Shown one piece after another: positions 9,764 through 19,295 of a stretch of 64,000 nt of DNA. The notes beneath the pieces are model-generated. The model worked only from the letters and a program-made list of their open reading frames with translations, did no database searches and was not told the origin of the DNA. Source of the DNA: Hexactinellida sp. DTS-2022 (Eukaryota > Porifera > Hexactinellida); NCBI GenBank assembly GCA_028753945.1, contig JAPNXP010000001.1, positions 9,848,501 to 9,912,500 of the forward strand, given 5' to 3'. Numbering within the stretch: position 1 is the stretch's first letter; the number at the start of each line of letters is the position of its first letter. The position numbers and the translations under genes are program-made.

Positions 9764-9893
9764 CAGAGGCGTAGCAGGGTCGGCGGAAGCGGTTAGGCCG
9801 GTCAAGCCATGGCCTGACCACTTTGTAACTGCTTCCGCCGGCCCTGTGGTAGGATATGACAGCAAGCCCTTAGCTCTAGTTAGCTACGCCCGT
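9764..9893. mobile_element. Short fold-back repeat (MITE-like)
   Basis: It begins CAGAGGCGTAGCAGGG and ends near TTAGCTACGCC, and has an inner inverted pair GGCGGAAGC / GCTTCCGCC. The outer ends resemble the CAGTGGCGTAGCC end of the element at 62090. I do not see a clean target duplication. Confidence 0.45.
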
Positions 9894-10556
9894 AACTAAG
9901 TAATATCAATTTGCATGAGTTGGAAAGAGAAGTCAGTACTTATAAATGATTAGTTAGCCCAATATAAATGTAATGATACTAAGATTAAATCTGTAAGTAT
10001 AATTAGTTTGTAGCTATTTGAAACTTGCCAACATATTGAACTATAAATAGCATAAATAAATTAACAGTAGATAAATTTAGAATAAGTAATATTATATACC
10101 GTTATAGACGTAACCTTCAATTATCAGAAAACCTGGGGGGTCTGAGGTCCAAATTAGGTTGCACTCCTGCGGACTTTCGCAAGTCCCAGAACTGGGGGAT
10201 TTGGAAATAGGTACTTTCCACTATACTACTACAGTAGATTAGGGGTGTCACTCACGCACAGTATACAGTATTCCCAAAGTGAGCACTTGTGGGCACTGGA
10301 AGGAGTCGATATTGTCATTCTACAACAATCTTTGCGCTATACGTATAGTATATAGTTAGCTCCATTCGCTTGCAAGGATCAAATCTTCGCGTTCAGCTCA
10401 AAAGAAGAGGAAAGTAAGGAATTTAAACGCAATCGCCACTCAATAACTACCAAGTAGGCATTTCGTTTCTCGTTGTAAGTGTATATACAAAAAATACAAA
10501 CACATCTCTTCATGTTATTTACTTATCAATTCTGTTCTATTTTGTGATTAGCTTAA
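9894..10556. other. AT-rich spacer, no gene seen
   Basis: Upstream of the E2/U-box gene, so it may hold its promoter. I find no convincing coding frame, tRNA or repeat. Confidence 0.4.
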
Positions 10557-11020
10557 ATGCCACGAATGACAAGAGCAAATGCTCGTGAGATGCTAACTAG
10601 CATTCTCAAGAAGTTTCATTTAACCACGGGAGAAAGCATCAGAGCTGTCTTCACGTGGCAAGGAAAGTTAGCCACGATTGGGCCGGAAAACTTTAAGTCT
10701 CTAATTGGCACAGTAAAGAAGAGGTATGTAAGTCTCTTGTAGGAAAATCTGCCCATTTGGACAAAGGAAGGTTTACCTTACAAGGCGATCTCAACAGCTA
10801 TAATGTGCCAACCATTAGACTAGCTTCGTGGGTTACTAAACAATCAATAGGTAAGTACATTTTATTGTAATTATACTACATGCAACAGTGAAGTTTGTAA
10901 TAAGCAACTCACATTTTGCACGAAATTTTCTATCTATCAGGCGACTTGCTCTCTCTACATTACGACAAGTGTCGGGAAGCTTTGAGACCTCACCACACCT
11001 CTGCCACATCGGCGGAGTAG
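10557..11020 (+). pseudogene. Unidentified coding-like exons, probably frameshifted
   Basis: A first frame (10557-10742, MPRMTRANAREML...) has coding-like composition. A second frame up to 10850 (GRFTLQGDLNSYN...) is shifted relative to it. At 10851 there is a strong donor GTAAGT, and at 10940 a good acceptor (TATCTATCAG) after a 90-base gap; the phases join to LSLHYDKCREALRPHH and a stop at 11018-11020. Between the first two frames is a 19-base GT...AG stretch (GTATGTAAG...CTTGTAG) that is too short for a normal intron and does not restore the frame. I do not recognise the protein. It could be the start of a decayed gene or transposon running on to the PHD finger at 12083. Confidence 0.3.
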
Positions 11021-11250
11021 GTCCAAGAGGTGTCGCCACCTCTCAAGGGTTTCGGCCTCCATAGGCCTCATCAGGAGGACGGCCAGTCCTCTACCCTCGC
11101 ATCGACCGCTGTGCCCGACTAACGTTCAGATGGGAACTGCCTCCAGCCGTCGGCGCACACCTAGGCCTGCTCTCTCTCGCTGTCTACACAGCTCCAGCAG
11201 CGCCTAGACAGCCTGGGAGTGATTGAACTTCCGTGGGTATCATATACTCT
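11021..11250. other. GC-rich island in AT-rich DNA
   Basis: About 230 bases are much richer in G and C than the flanks, with coding-like texture but no open frame of useful length on either strand. It may be old exon or retroelement sequence. Confidence 0.25.
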
Positions 11251-11667
11251 GTCACACAAGTAATATATATCTGATAGTGATACAACAAATGATGCATTTT
11301 CCCAGGATTTAAACAACCAAAAACCTTTGTATGAGGCATCCTACTTCTTCAGTACCTACACACACTTCAGCCACCATTTTGAATATAAAGCCACTAGATC
11401 CTGTGTTCAAGTTCATACACATCATAGACCAAAGGTTAGAACCCAGTCCTTGCTAGAGTTGTCAACAGAGATAAATTTCTAACACATACGTGCTTGAACG
11501 CTTTTGTGTAAGTTGACTTTTAAATCTAGATACTTGTTTAGCATATTATATTCGACCTGTTTAAATACGACTTGACCTATATTATATCTTCTTAGATTTT
11601 AGGATATTTGAAAGAATAATTACCCAAATGTTCAGGGACTGCAAGACACAACACTCTCAAGAGTAAG

Positions 11668-11743
11668 TACAGTAGAACCTCGTTAATACGAATTCCGGAT
11701 AAGGCGAATGAATTTGACGGTCCCTGGTGTTCGTTATTAATTA
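11668..11743. mobile_element. Truncated Tigger-like MITE end
   Basis: It starts TACAGTAGAACCTCGTTAAT, which is the left-end consensus of the TA-inserting MITEs here, and shares the phrase GGTCCCTGGTGTTCGTTA with the copy in the ASPH intron. The far end is missing. Confidence 0.45.
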
Positions 11744-11758
11744 AAGGATTTGACCCAG

Positions 11759-11861
11759 TGAATATTCGCTGGAAACAAAACAGGATGAGATCACATCTCA
11801 GCGAATGTATCAAAACAGATTACATCACGCCATTTCCGTCTGAGAGAGACTTTTACCTCAG
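11759..11861 (+). pseudogene. Exon-like coding fragment, unidentified
   Basis: An acceptor-like TTTGACCCAG precedes a 103-base open stretch (NIRWKQNRMRSHLSECIK, then TPFPSERDFYLR) that ends at a donor-like CAG|GTGGGT. Composition is coding-like. It may belong with the PHD finger 220 bases downstream. A run of G repeats (11887-12000) follows. Confidence 0.3.
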
Positions 11862-12082
11862 GTGGGTTAACGAAGTCCAATTGAAGTCAGGGGGGGGGGT
11901 AATTTACATTTCGTATAGTAAATTAAACCCTCCCCCTAAAGGGGGGTCACAAATAAATCTCAGGGGGTCCATTTTCTCAAAAAAAATTCAGGGGGGGGTA
12001 TAGATGAAACCCTGTACAGAGGAGATTGATATTTAGAGCTAAGATAGTAACCCACTCTAAAGAAGAATTTAAGATCAAGTGA

Positions 12083-12256
12083 TGGTGTATTTGTAAATTT
12101 CCGTCATTTGCGTTCAATAACATGATCGAATGCCCTTGTTGTCTCAAATGGTTTCACAAGCCGTGTGTGGGATTCGAGGATACTGCGAGTGATGTAGGGT
12201 ATTTTTCATGCCCTAATTGTAGGGTAAAACCATGTGTAAACATTACATTTACTTGA
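12083..12256 (+). pseudogene. PHD-type zinc finger fragment
   Basis: A 57-codon frame encodes a recognisable PHD finger. WCICKFPS gives the first Cys pair, MIECPCCLKWFHKPCVG gives the next Cys pair and the His/Cys pair, and YFSCPNCR gives the last Cys pair, so all eight zinc ligands are visible. A stop codon lies directly before the Trp, and I see no convincing acceptor there. PHD fingers bind histone H3 tails and also occur in transposon proteins. It may be one exon of a gene in 10.5-12.3 kb or a transposon relic. Confidence 0.55.
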
Positions 12257-12604
12257 ATAGCTAGTTGATAAGTTGTATTTTACAATTGCAAAGCTCATAT
12301 GTTTATTTAATTTAGTAGTGTGAATAAATATAAGATAATTATTCTGTTTTCCCTGTGTTCTCCTTGTTTAAGCAAGCCAGGAAATATCTTGTGAAGAATA
12401 TATTTTCGAAGCGCATATATGCAATTTGAATCGCTATACGCTATTCTTCTAAGAGAAGAGAATAGTTGTTAAAAAAACCTGAGAGTTTATTCTCTTCACC
12501 TCCCATATGAATGTTCCTCATAGGATAAGATGTGAACACTTTGGAATATTTATCCGACAACTCATTCACTGTCATCGTAGAGTGGAATGTTATACAATAA
12601 TGAT

Positions 12605-12960
12605 ATAAATTGATACAATATTAAACAATGTGATACAGGATTAATAATACAATGTGATACAGGATTAATACAATGTGATACAAGATTGATACAGTGTAAT
12701 ACAAGATTGATACAGGATTATTACAATGTGATACAGGATTATTACAATGTGATACAGGATTAATAATACAATGTGATACAGGATTAATACAATGTGATAC
12801 AGGATTATTACAATGTGATACAGGATTATCACAATGTGATACAGGATTAATACAATGTGATACAAAAATCAAGATTATAAAAATGTGATACATGATTGAT
12901 ACAATGTGATGCAGACTGTTACAATTTGATACAAGAATGATACAAGGTGTCACATGATTG
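12605..12960. repeat. Minisatellite, unit about 17-20 bases
   Basis: Tandem copies of ACAATGTGATACAGGATTA with small length changes (an extra AAT or TT). The right end decays into variants such as TGATGCAGACTG. Open frames on the minus strand here (LYHIVLILYHIV repeats) are products of the repeat. Confidence 0.85.
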
Positions 12961-13304
12961 AAACAAGCTGATGTATAAAAATTGAACAAATATGTTTCTA
13001 CCCTATCGAGTGACTCATCTTTCTTCACCGCACAATCATTTGAGAATAACTATGCGTATATAAACACTCTACGAGGTCATTTAACAAGTAGCGGGCATTT
13101 GTGAAAGTATTGTCCGACATTTTACGACAATTTTTGACCGCCATTTAGAAAATACTAAATTTTGTGATGCCTCCATGACAATATCTTTTTAGAACATATT
13201 TATCTATCTCTGTACCAATTTTAATGCTTGTTTCAAAAAATGAACAATTCACGGCGCCCAGGGGCGCCGAGAGGTTTTGCGGGTCCCAGGGCAAACAATA
13301 ATGA

Positions 13305-13673
13305 TGGGCCTGTCACGAAAAATTGGTTCGAGGGGACCAAATTTTTCATGAAATTTGGTCCTTCTGTGGAAAATTGGTCCCTCAGAGGTTGGTGTTTATT
13401 TAGTTTCCGTATTTTCTAGATAGTAGCCTAGGCGATTTTTCGCCATAATGGGACCCAAAACTTTATGAATAAGCCTGTCACTGGAAAATTGTGCCCCGAA
13501 AATTGATCCTGGACCAAAATTGCATGGAAAACTGGTCCTAGAACCATTTTCCATGGAATATTGCCCCCCAGGACCAATTTTTCCCGAAAAATTGGTCCGG
13601 GAATCAATATTCCATGGAAAAAATGGTCCTAAGGACCAATTTTTTCGGGACCAATTTTCCATTGACAGGCCCC
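13305..13673. mobile_element. Palindrome-rich MITE with GGGCCTGTCA ends
   Basis: Left end GGGCCTGTCACGAAAAATTG and right end CCATTGACAGGCCC are inverted. The interior is built from many inverted copies of AAAATTGGTCC / GGACCAATTTT. A shorter relative with the same TGTCACGAAAAA end lies at 25374-25477. No target duplication was identified. Confidence 0.6.
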
Positions 13674-14395
13674 TCTGGAACCTTTCCCAAACCCAAATGT
13701 TCATTTTACACGATTTCCTTATCTCTTTATAATTAAAGTTTCAGTTAACTATATATCATTCAATTATATTATCTGAAAGCAGCATTTGGCGGTAACATTA
13801 TACTTACATTCTTAAACTAATAACTTTGTTCAGGAATTTCCTTGGGCCCCCTAGATCCACGGGCCCCGGGGCAACTGTCCCCCCTGCCCCCCCAAATGGC
13901 GGCCTGACGGCGCCCAATGGCTGTTATGCTGCCCCAATATAACGAAATTACAATTAGTTAAAACTCGCTTGGGGATGAAAAATAGCTTGGCTTTAGGCGA
14001 ATTACTAATATAAAACTCCACTGTCATTATCTATTGGAAACATGAATATCAATTACAACTTTGTAAATAGATTGAGCTTTTGTGATTATAACCGGGATGT
14101 TCTTATAACCGACATAAATTATATAGGGTATATGGCAACCGTTATCCAACATAGTGTTCTTATATCCGATATGTTCTTATAACCGGTGTTCTTATATCCG
14201 ACATCTACTGTATTACTATCAAAGTTTATTCAACGATTTACTGACCTATATCTTCTGCATTATAAATGACATATTGATGAAATTAGTTGGCAACCTTGGC
14301 TTCGCTCCCAAATACCAACAAACTGACCTGGATCAAGTACGTGAATTTATAAGCCACAATTAACTTTTTCATTGTGACTAATATTTTGAGGAAGC
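13674..14395. other. Repeat-like spacer, no gene supported
   Basis: It includes a GC-rich patch (13840-13930) and, at 14095-14215, repeated phrases of GTTCTTATAACCG ending CATCTACTGTA, which look like a decayed TA-inserting element. The short open frame at 14154-14363 has no coding character. Confidence 0.35.
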
Positions 14396-14477
14396 TAAGG
14401 CCGCGAAGCGGCCGTTAATTGTATTGTGTAGTGTCTAACACGAACGAACAAAGCGACCGAGACCGAAGGGCTCGTTA
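14396..14477. repeat. Interspersed repeat with GGCCGCGAAGCGGCC hairpin
   Basis: A GC-rich hairpin is followed by GTTAATTGTATTG and CGACCGAGACCGAAGGGCTC. The same pieces occur at 21140-21210, 23519-23600 and 24000-24115, so this is one short repeat family. Confidence 0.6.
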
Positions 14478-14554
14478 TTATTAATATTGCAACCAATCTA
14501 TTCTGTAAACTTTGGAATAAGCAAACTGAGACTAAGGCGAGTTTCAGTTCTCTC

Positions 14555-15240
14555 ATGGGGAATGCCGGTTCCAGCACAGTTAATATGGAACAAACGAATA
14601 GGGCAAATGCCATTCATAATCACCTGGAAAGCAAAACCCAGTGCGGAGTCACTGCGAAAAAAAAAAAAAATTCAATTGAAACAGAAGGAAAACATATTCC
14701 CATTAGTTACTACAGATTACATTTATACAGCAGCTTGCACAGTATGGACGCATTAATTAGTTTGGAGGTATAACGGGAATCAAAGGCGCCCACAGTCCCC
14801 TAAAAAGACACGTACATTGTTGTAAGGAAATATTTACAAAAATTATGTGCGAGAAGTACATGAGCTTCAAGAAAGTTTGTATTTCGCATGTGCCGCTGAG
14901 CAGTACTAGTTAATTATACTGTGGGGCCACTGACGGGAATAGATATTCTACTCAGTTGCCTGATAAGCTCTGATAATGTAGGTCTTCGGGCTTGTCCGAT
15001 AGTCAACAATCCTGCATTACTGTACGCAGCCAGAAGTGGGAGGGGGGCTGCGACCGAACGTGAGTGCTTTTTCTCATAGCTGAATTAGAACAGCAAACTA
15101 GGGAAAATGGCATTCTGAGGGAAATCTTGAAACTTAATAAGTTACACTCAATTCTGTTTTCAAGAGTTCCGTTAGTATCACCCTGGTTACTGGACAAATA
15201 CGACAAGCACCAGTCAGAGGACAAGGGATGCGAGAACTGA
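14555..15240 (+). CDS. Putative small three-exon gene with myristoylation-type N terminus
   Basis: Three exons join in phase: 14555-14767, 14827-14902 and 15080-15240, giving 149 residues and a TGA stop. Introns would be 59 and 177 bases with GT-AG ends, like the ASPH introns. The protein starts MGNAGSS, a typical N-myristoylation signal (Gly2, Ser6), has a KKKK patch coded by a run of A, and ends in a helical Glu/Lys-rich segment (ELEQQTRENGILREILKLNK, then PLVSPWLLDKYDKHQ). An optional in-frame exon at 14982-15059 also has good splice sites, but would leave a 20-base intron before 15080. I do not recognise the family. The last exon is the best supported part; the first two are less certain. 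The AAACCGGTTT array starts just downstream. Confidence 0.4.
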
Positions 15241-15324
15241 GCGAGCGTCGCTGCTTCTGCCATGAAAGAGTCCATCGGATCCGGATTCGCCGGTACCTTG
15301 AGTGAAAATTTAGAACAAGTCTTA

Positions 15325-17296
15325 GAACAAGCCAAACCGGTATTGGATCTGGCCAACCTGTTTTGGAACTGGTCGAAACGGTTTTGGAGCTTGTTAAACC
15401 TATTATGGTACAGGTCAAACCAGTTTTGAAACGGGTAAAACGATTTGAATCAGAATAAACCTGTTTTGAAACTGATAAAACAGGTTTTGTAACGGGACAC
15501 ACCGGTTTGGATCTTGTTAAACCGGTTTAGAAACAAGTCAAAGCGGTTTAGATCTGGTAAACCGGTTTTGAAACTGGTCAAACCAGTTTTGAAACAAGAT
15601 AAACCGGTTTTTGAAAAAGATAAAGCGGTTTTTGAATAAGACAAACCGGTTTTGAGCCAAGACAAACCGGATTTGAAACTGGTCAAACCGGTTTTTGAAT
15701 AAGACAAACCGGTTTTGAAACTGGTCAAACCGGTTTTTGAAACAAGATAAACCGGTTTTTGAACAAGACAAACCGGTTTTGAGCCAAGACAAACCGGTTT
15801 TGAAACTGGTCAAACCAGTTTTGAAACAAGATAAAGCGGTTTTTGAATAAGACAAACCGGTTTTGAGCCAAGACAAACCGGATTTGAAACTGGTCAAACC
15901 GGTTTTGAAACGAGACAAACCGGTTTTTGAACAAGACAAACCGGTTTTGAAACAAGTCAAACCGGTTTTTGAACTAGTCAAACCAGTTTTTGAACAAGAT
16001 AAACCGGTTTTTGGAATAAGATGAACCGGTTTTAGAAACAAGATAAACCGGTTTTTGAACAAGACAAACCGGTTTTGAGCCAAGACAAACTGGTTTTGAA
16101 ACTGGTCAAACCGGTTTTGAGCCAAGACAAATCGGTTTTAGAACTAGTCAAACCGGTTTTTGAAACAAGATAAACCGGTTTTTGAATAAGACAAACCGGT
16201 TTTGAGCCAAGACAAACCAGTTTTTGAAACAAGATAAACCGGTTTTTGAACAAGACAAACCGGTTTTGAAACTGGTCAAACTGGTTTTGAAACAAGACAA
16301 ACCGGTTTTTGAACAAGACAAACAGGTTTTGAAACTGGTCAAACCGGTTTTTGAACAAGACAAACCAGTTTTGAAAGTGGTCAAACCGGGTAATATCTGG
16401 ATAAACAGGTTTTGAAACAAGATAAACCGGTTTTGAACAAGACAAACCGGTTTTGAGCCAAGACAAACAGTTTTTAAACAAGACAAACCGGTTTTTGAAC
16501 TAGTCAAACCGGTTTTTGATCAGGATAAATCGGTTTTGAAACTAGGCAAACCGGTTTATATCTGGATAAACCTGTTTTGAAACTGGTCAAACTGGTTTTG
16601 AGCCAAGACAAACCAGTTTTGAGCCAAGACAAACCAGTTTTGAAACTGGTCAAACCGGTTCCTATTTGAAACAAGACAAACCGGTTTTGGAAACAAGATA
16701 AACCGGTTTTTGAAACTGGTCAAACCGGTTATGAAACAAGACAAACAGGTTTTTGAACAAGACAAACCGGTTTTCAGCCAAGACAAACCGGTTTTTGAAC
16801 TAGTCAAGCCGGTTTTTGAACAAGACAAACCGGTTTTGAAACAAGATAAATCGGTTTTTTTGAACAAGACAAACTGGTTTTGAACAAGACAAACCAGTTT
16901 TGAAAGTGGTCAAACCGGTTTATATTTGGATAAACAGATTTTGAAACAAGATACACCGGTTTTTGAAACAAGATCAACGGGTTTTTGATCAAGACAAACC
17001 GGTTTTGAAACTAGGCAAACCGGTTTATATCTGGATAAACCCGTTTTGAAACTGTTCAAACCGGTTATGAAACAAGATAAACTGCTTTTTGAACAAGACA
17101 AACCGGTTTAGATTCGGATAAACCGGTTTTGAAACAGGTCAAACCGGTTTTGAAACTTGTCAAACCGGTTTAGAATTGATTAAACCGGTTTTGAAACCGG
17201 TCAAACCGATTTAGATCTGGTTAAACAGGTTTTGAAATAGGTCAAACCGGTTTGGATCTGGTTAATCCTGTTTTGAAACTGGTCAAACCGGTTTAG
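15325..17296. repeat. Two-kilobase array of AAACCGGTTT palindromes
   Basis: Tandem units of about 20-22 bases, each centred on AAACCGGTTT and spaced by phrases such as TTGAACAAGACA, TTGAAACTGGTC or TTGAGCCAAGAC. By eye there are about 45 perfect AAACCGGTTT sites plus many one-mismatch copies. Spacer variants are mixed irregularly, so the array is not a simple head-to-tail copy of one unit. The long minus-strand frames across it (FKTGL and QNRFVLF repeats) arise because the unit length often keeps frame. They have no other gene features. Confidence 0.9.
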
Positions 17297-17459
17297 ACAC
17301 GCATAAAAAAAATTCCCCTTAATGAGTTTTAACGGATTTTGGATATTTTATTCAACAAAAGATTGCCCTTCTAGTGACACTAAAAACTTTTGTATTAATT
17401 CTTTCTAAGTTCAACCTTCCAAAAACCAGACTAGTAACACTTTTTCATAAAGCGCAATA

Positions 17460-18182
17460 AATTAAATTAAATTAAATTAAATTCTGTTTCCTATAATGAC
17501 TGTACAATGTAGTCACAACATGCAGCAATGTAATCAGGACATGGACTAATTAAATCACGACGTGGCACAATGTAATTCACAAATTGGCACATGAAATCCA
17601 ATTACATGAAATTCATTCTTATGAAATTCAGATTTATGAAATTCATTTTCAGGAAATACATGGGACAATGTAGTCATAATTATATAACATGGACTAATGT
17701 AGCAAGCGCTACATTAGTCCATGTTATCACGACATGGTACAATGTAATTTCGACAGGATACTTCAAATTTAAGTGTATATGAAATTCATTTTCATGAAAC
17801 TCAATTTCTTACTATACTCTTTCATGAATTTCATTTTAATAAAATTTAATTTCTCATGAATTCCATGAAAGGAAATCATAAGAAATTGAATTTCATCGAA
17901 ATTGAATTTCATCGAAATGAAATTTATGTAATTGAATTTAATGTACCATGTCGTGATTGCATTAATCCAGGTCGTGATTACAGACTCTATTTTGTAAAAA
18001 AACAACAATAAATACATACAGTATTGTAAAATATTAATTGCGAAATTCGAAATCAGCATACCAGTTTACATATTAAGGCATTTGGAAGTTAGTTTATATC
18101 TCAATTATACATGCGGTTTCTATTCCCCCATCACTTTAATACAATCCGGACAAACAAACAAACAAACAAACAAACAAACAAT
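17460..18182. repeat. Low-complexity block: CATGAAATT repeats, ACATGG repeats and an ACAA run
   Basis: From 17500 to 17760 phrases like ACATGGACTAATGTAG recur in both orientations. At 17686-17725 they form a hairpin with 18-base perfect arms and a 4-base loop. From 17590 to 17950 there are degenerate ATGAAATTCATTTTC units. The block ends with TTCTATTCCCCCATCACTTT and an (ACAA)n run at 18150-18182, a tail shared with repeats at 20700-20790 and 23905-23990. Confidence 0.7.
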
Positions 18183-18199
18183 CGAGATACAGTATATAA

Positions 18200-19153
18200 T
18201 CAGTCGGTATCACTATAACTAATTTGCTCTTGCTCTCGGTCGAAGTTGGAATATGTGCTCCTGTCTCCGAATACTGGCATCAGTTGTGTTCCTGTCTCGC
18301 GAGCAGGGCGCGAGGGGGAAGCAGGAGGGGACTGGGACGGTCTCGAGTCGGGTAACACAGGGTCGGAAGGGTAGCAGGCTCGGGAGTTAAGCTCATTAAG
18401 TTCAGAAGGAAAGGAGCACTGGCTTGATTGCGAAGATGCAATGGGAAGGGGATAGGAGGAAATTGCTAAATGCTTCGAGGACAGTTTTAATTTGGATTTT
18501 TTGATAGAAATAGTTTTAAGCTTGTGCTTCCTTTCAGATATAATTTCGGAGACATTTCTTTTCTTATATTTCTTCCCAGAACCTGGAGTCGAGAGTCTAC
18601 CTTTGGTATGCTTATTGCTGTACTTCTTCTTATGAAGTGTGTTCTTGGGTTTATTCCCATTAGCCTTGCTAGCGTGGTAAGAAGCAAGCAGCAGGTTGAC
18701 ATCCGTGTTGACCTCCTCCAGTTCTCTCCTGCGCTCCTGGACGAGTACAGCTAGACTGTGGTTCCAAGCCAGACAGCCGGCATTCAGTTCCCTCAGCAGC
18801 GCTACCTCCTGCGTGAGCCGGTGCATCTCCAGCTCCGCCTCGCACGCGGGCGCCAGTGCGGACTCCGCCCCCGGATGCGGCTCCGGGAGGATCAGCGTGC
18901 TCCGCTCCTGGCGGGAGGGCGAGGCGAGGACATACATGTCGTTATCAATGGGGAGGATCCGGTGAGGGTACTTCTCTATCTCATTGTGTACAATTGTAAC
19001 GAACGCGGCTCGGGCTAGCGGCGACTTCATAGTGTACTTCTTCTGCAGCTTGAGAGCCAGATATTCGAGGGAGAGCGCACACGACTTGTGATGGAGAATC
19101 GATTCGATCGCGTCTATCAACTCGATGCTCGTCTTCTGGGAGGCCTCGGACAT
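18200..19153 (-). CDS. Basic protein with winged-helix-like N terminus
   Basis: A single exon of 317 codons from an ATG at 19151-19153. Residues 7-75 look like a small winged-helix domain: helices IELIDAIESILHH and LEYLALKLQKKY, SPLARAAFVTIVHNEIE, then the wing HRILPIDNDMYVLAS. The pattern recalls HARE-HTH/Asx-type domains, but I am not sure of the family. A coiled-coil-like stretch follows (about 108-155), then a very Lys-rich tract (165-225) and a Ser/Pro-rich tail. I infer a nuclear, probably DNA- or chromatin-bound protein. The FAM47-like stop codon is 142 bases upstream on the same strand. Confidence 0.65.
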   Translation of the reverse strand: MSEASQKTSIELIDAIESILHHKSCALSLEYLALKLQKKYTMKSPLARAAFVTIVHNEIEKYPHRILPIDNDMYVLASPSRQERSTLILPEPHPGAESALAPACEAELEMHRLTQEVALLRELNAGCLAWNHSLAVLVQERRRELEEVNTDVNLLLASYHASKANGNKPKNTLHKKKYSNKHTKGRLSTPGSGKKYKKRNVSEIISERKHKLKTISIKKSKLKLSSKHLAISSYPLPIASSQSSQCSFPSELNELNSRACYPSDPVLPDSRPSQSPPASPSRPARETGTQLMPVFGDRSTYSNFDREQEQISYSDTD

Positions 19154-19295
19154 CTCTCCTCATATACCTGTGCTATAACAGTTAACAGCGCCTGCATTAA
19201 TACTACTGCACAGAGATACGGACATACGTATTATACATATACAAACAGTCCAGTTGGTACAGTACGATACAAGTGAGATGGTAACTAGTGGGCAG

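Noticed and set aside
10724..10742. A 19-base intron joining the first two frames at 10.6-10.8 kb
   Set aside because: The ends look right but removing it does not restore the downstream frame, so a frameshift is the simpler reading.
15134..17101. Minus-strand frames of up to 195 codons with FKTGL and QNRFVLF repeats
   Set aside because: They are translations of the AAACCGGTTT array in several frames at once, without start context, splice sites or non-repeat sequence.
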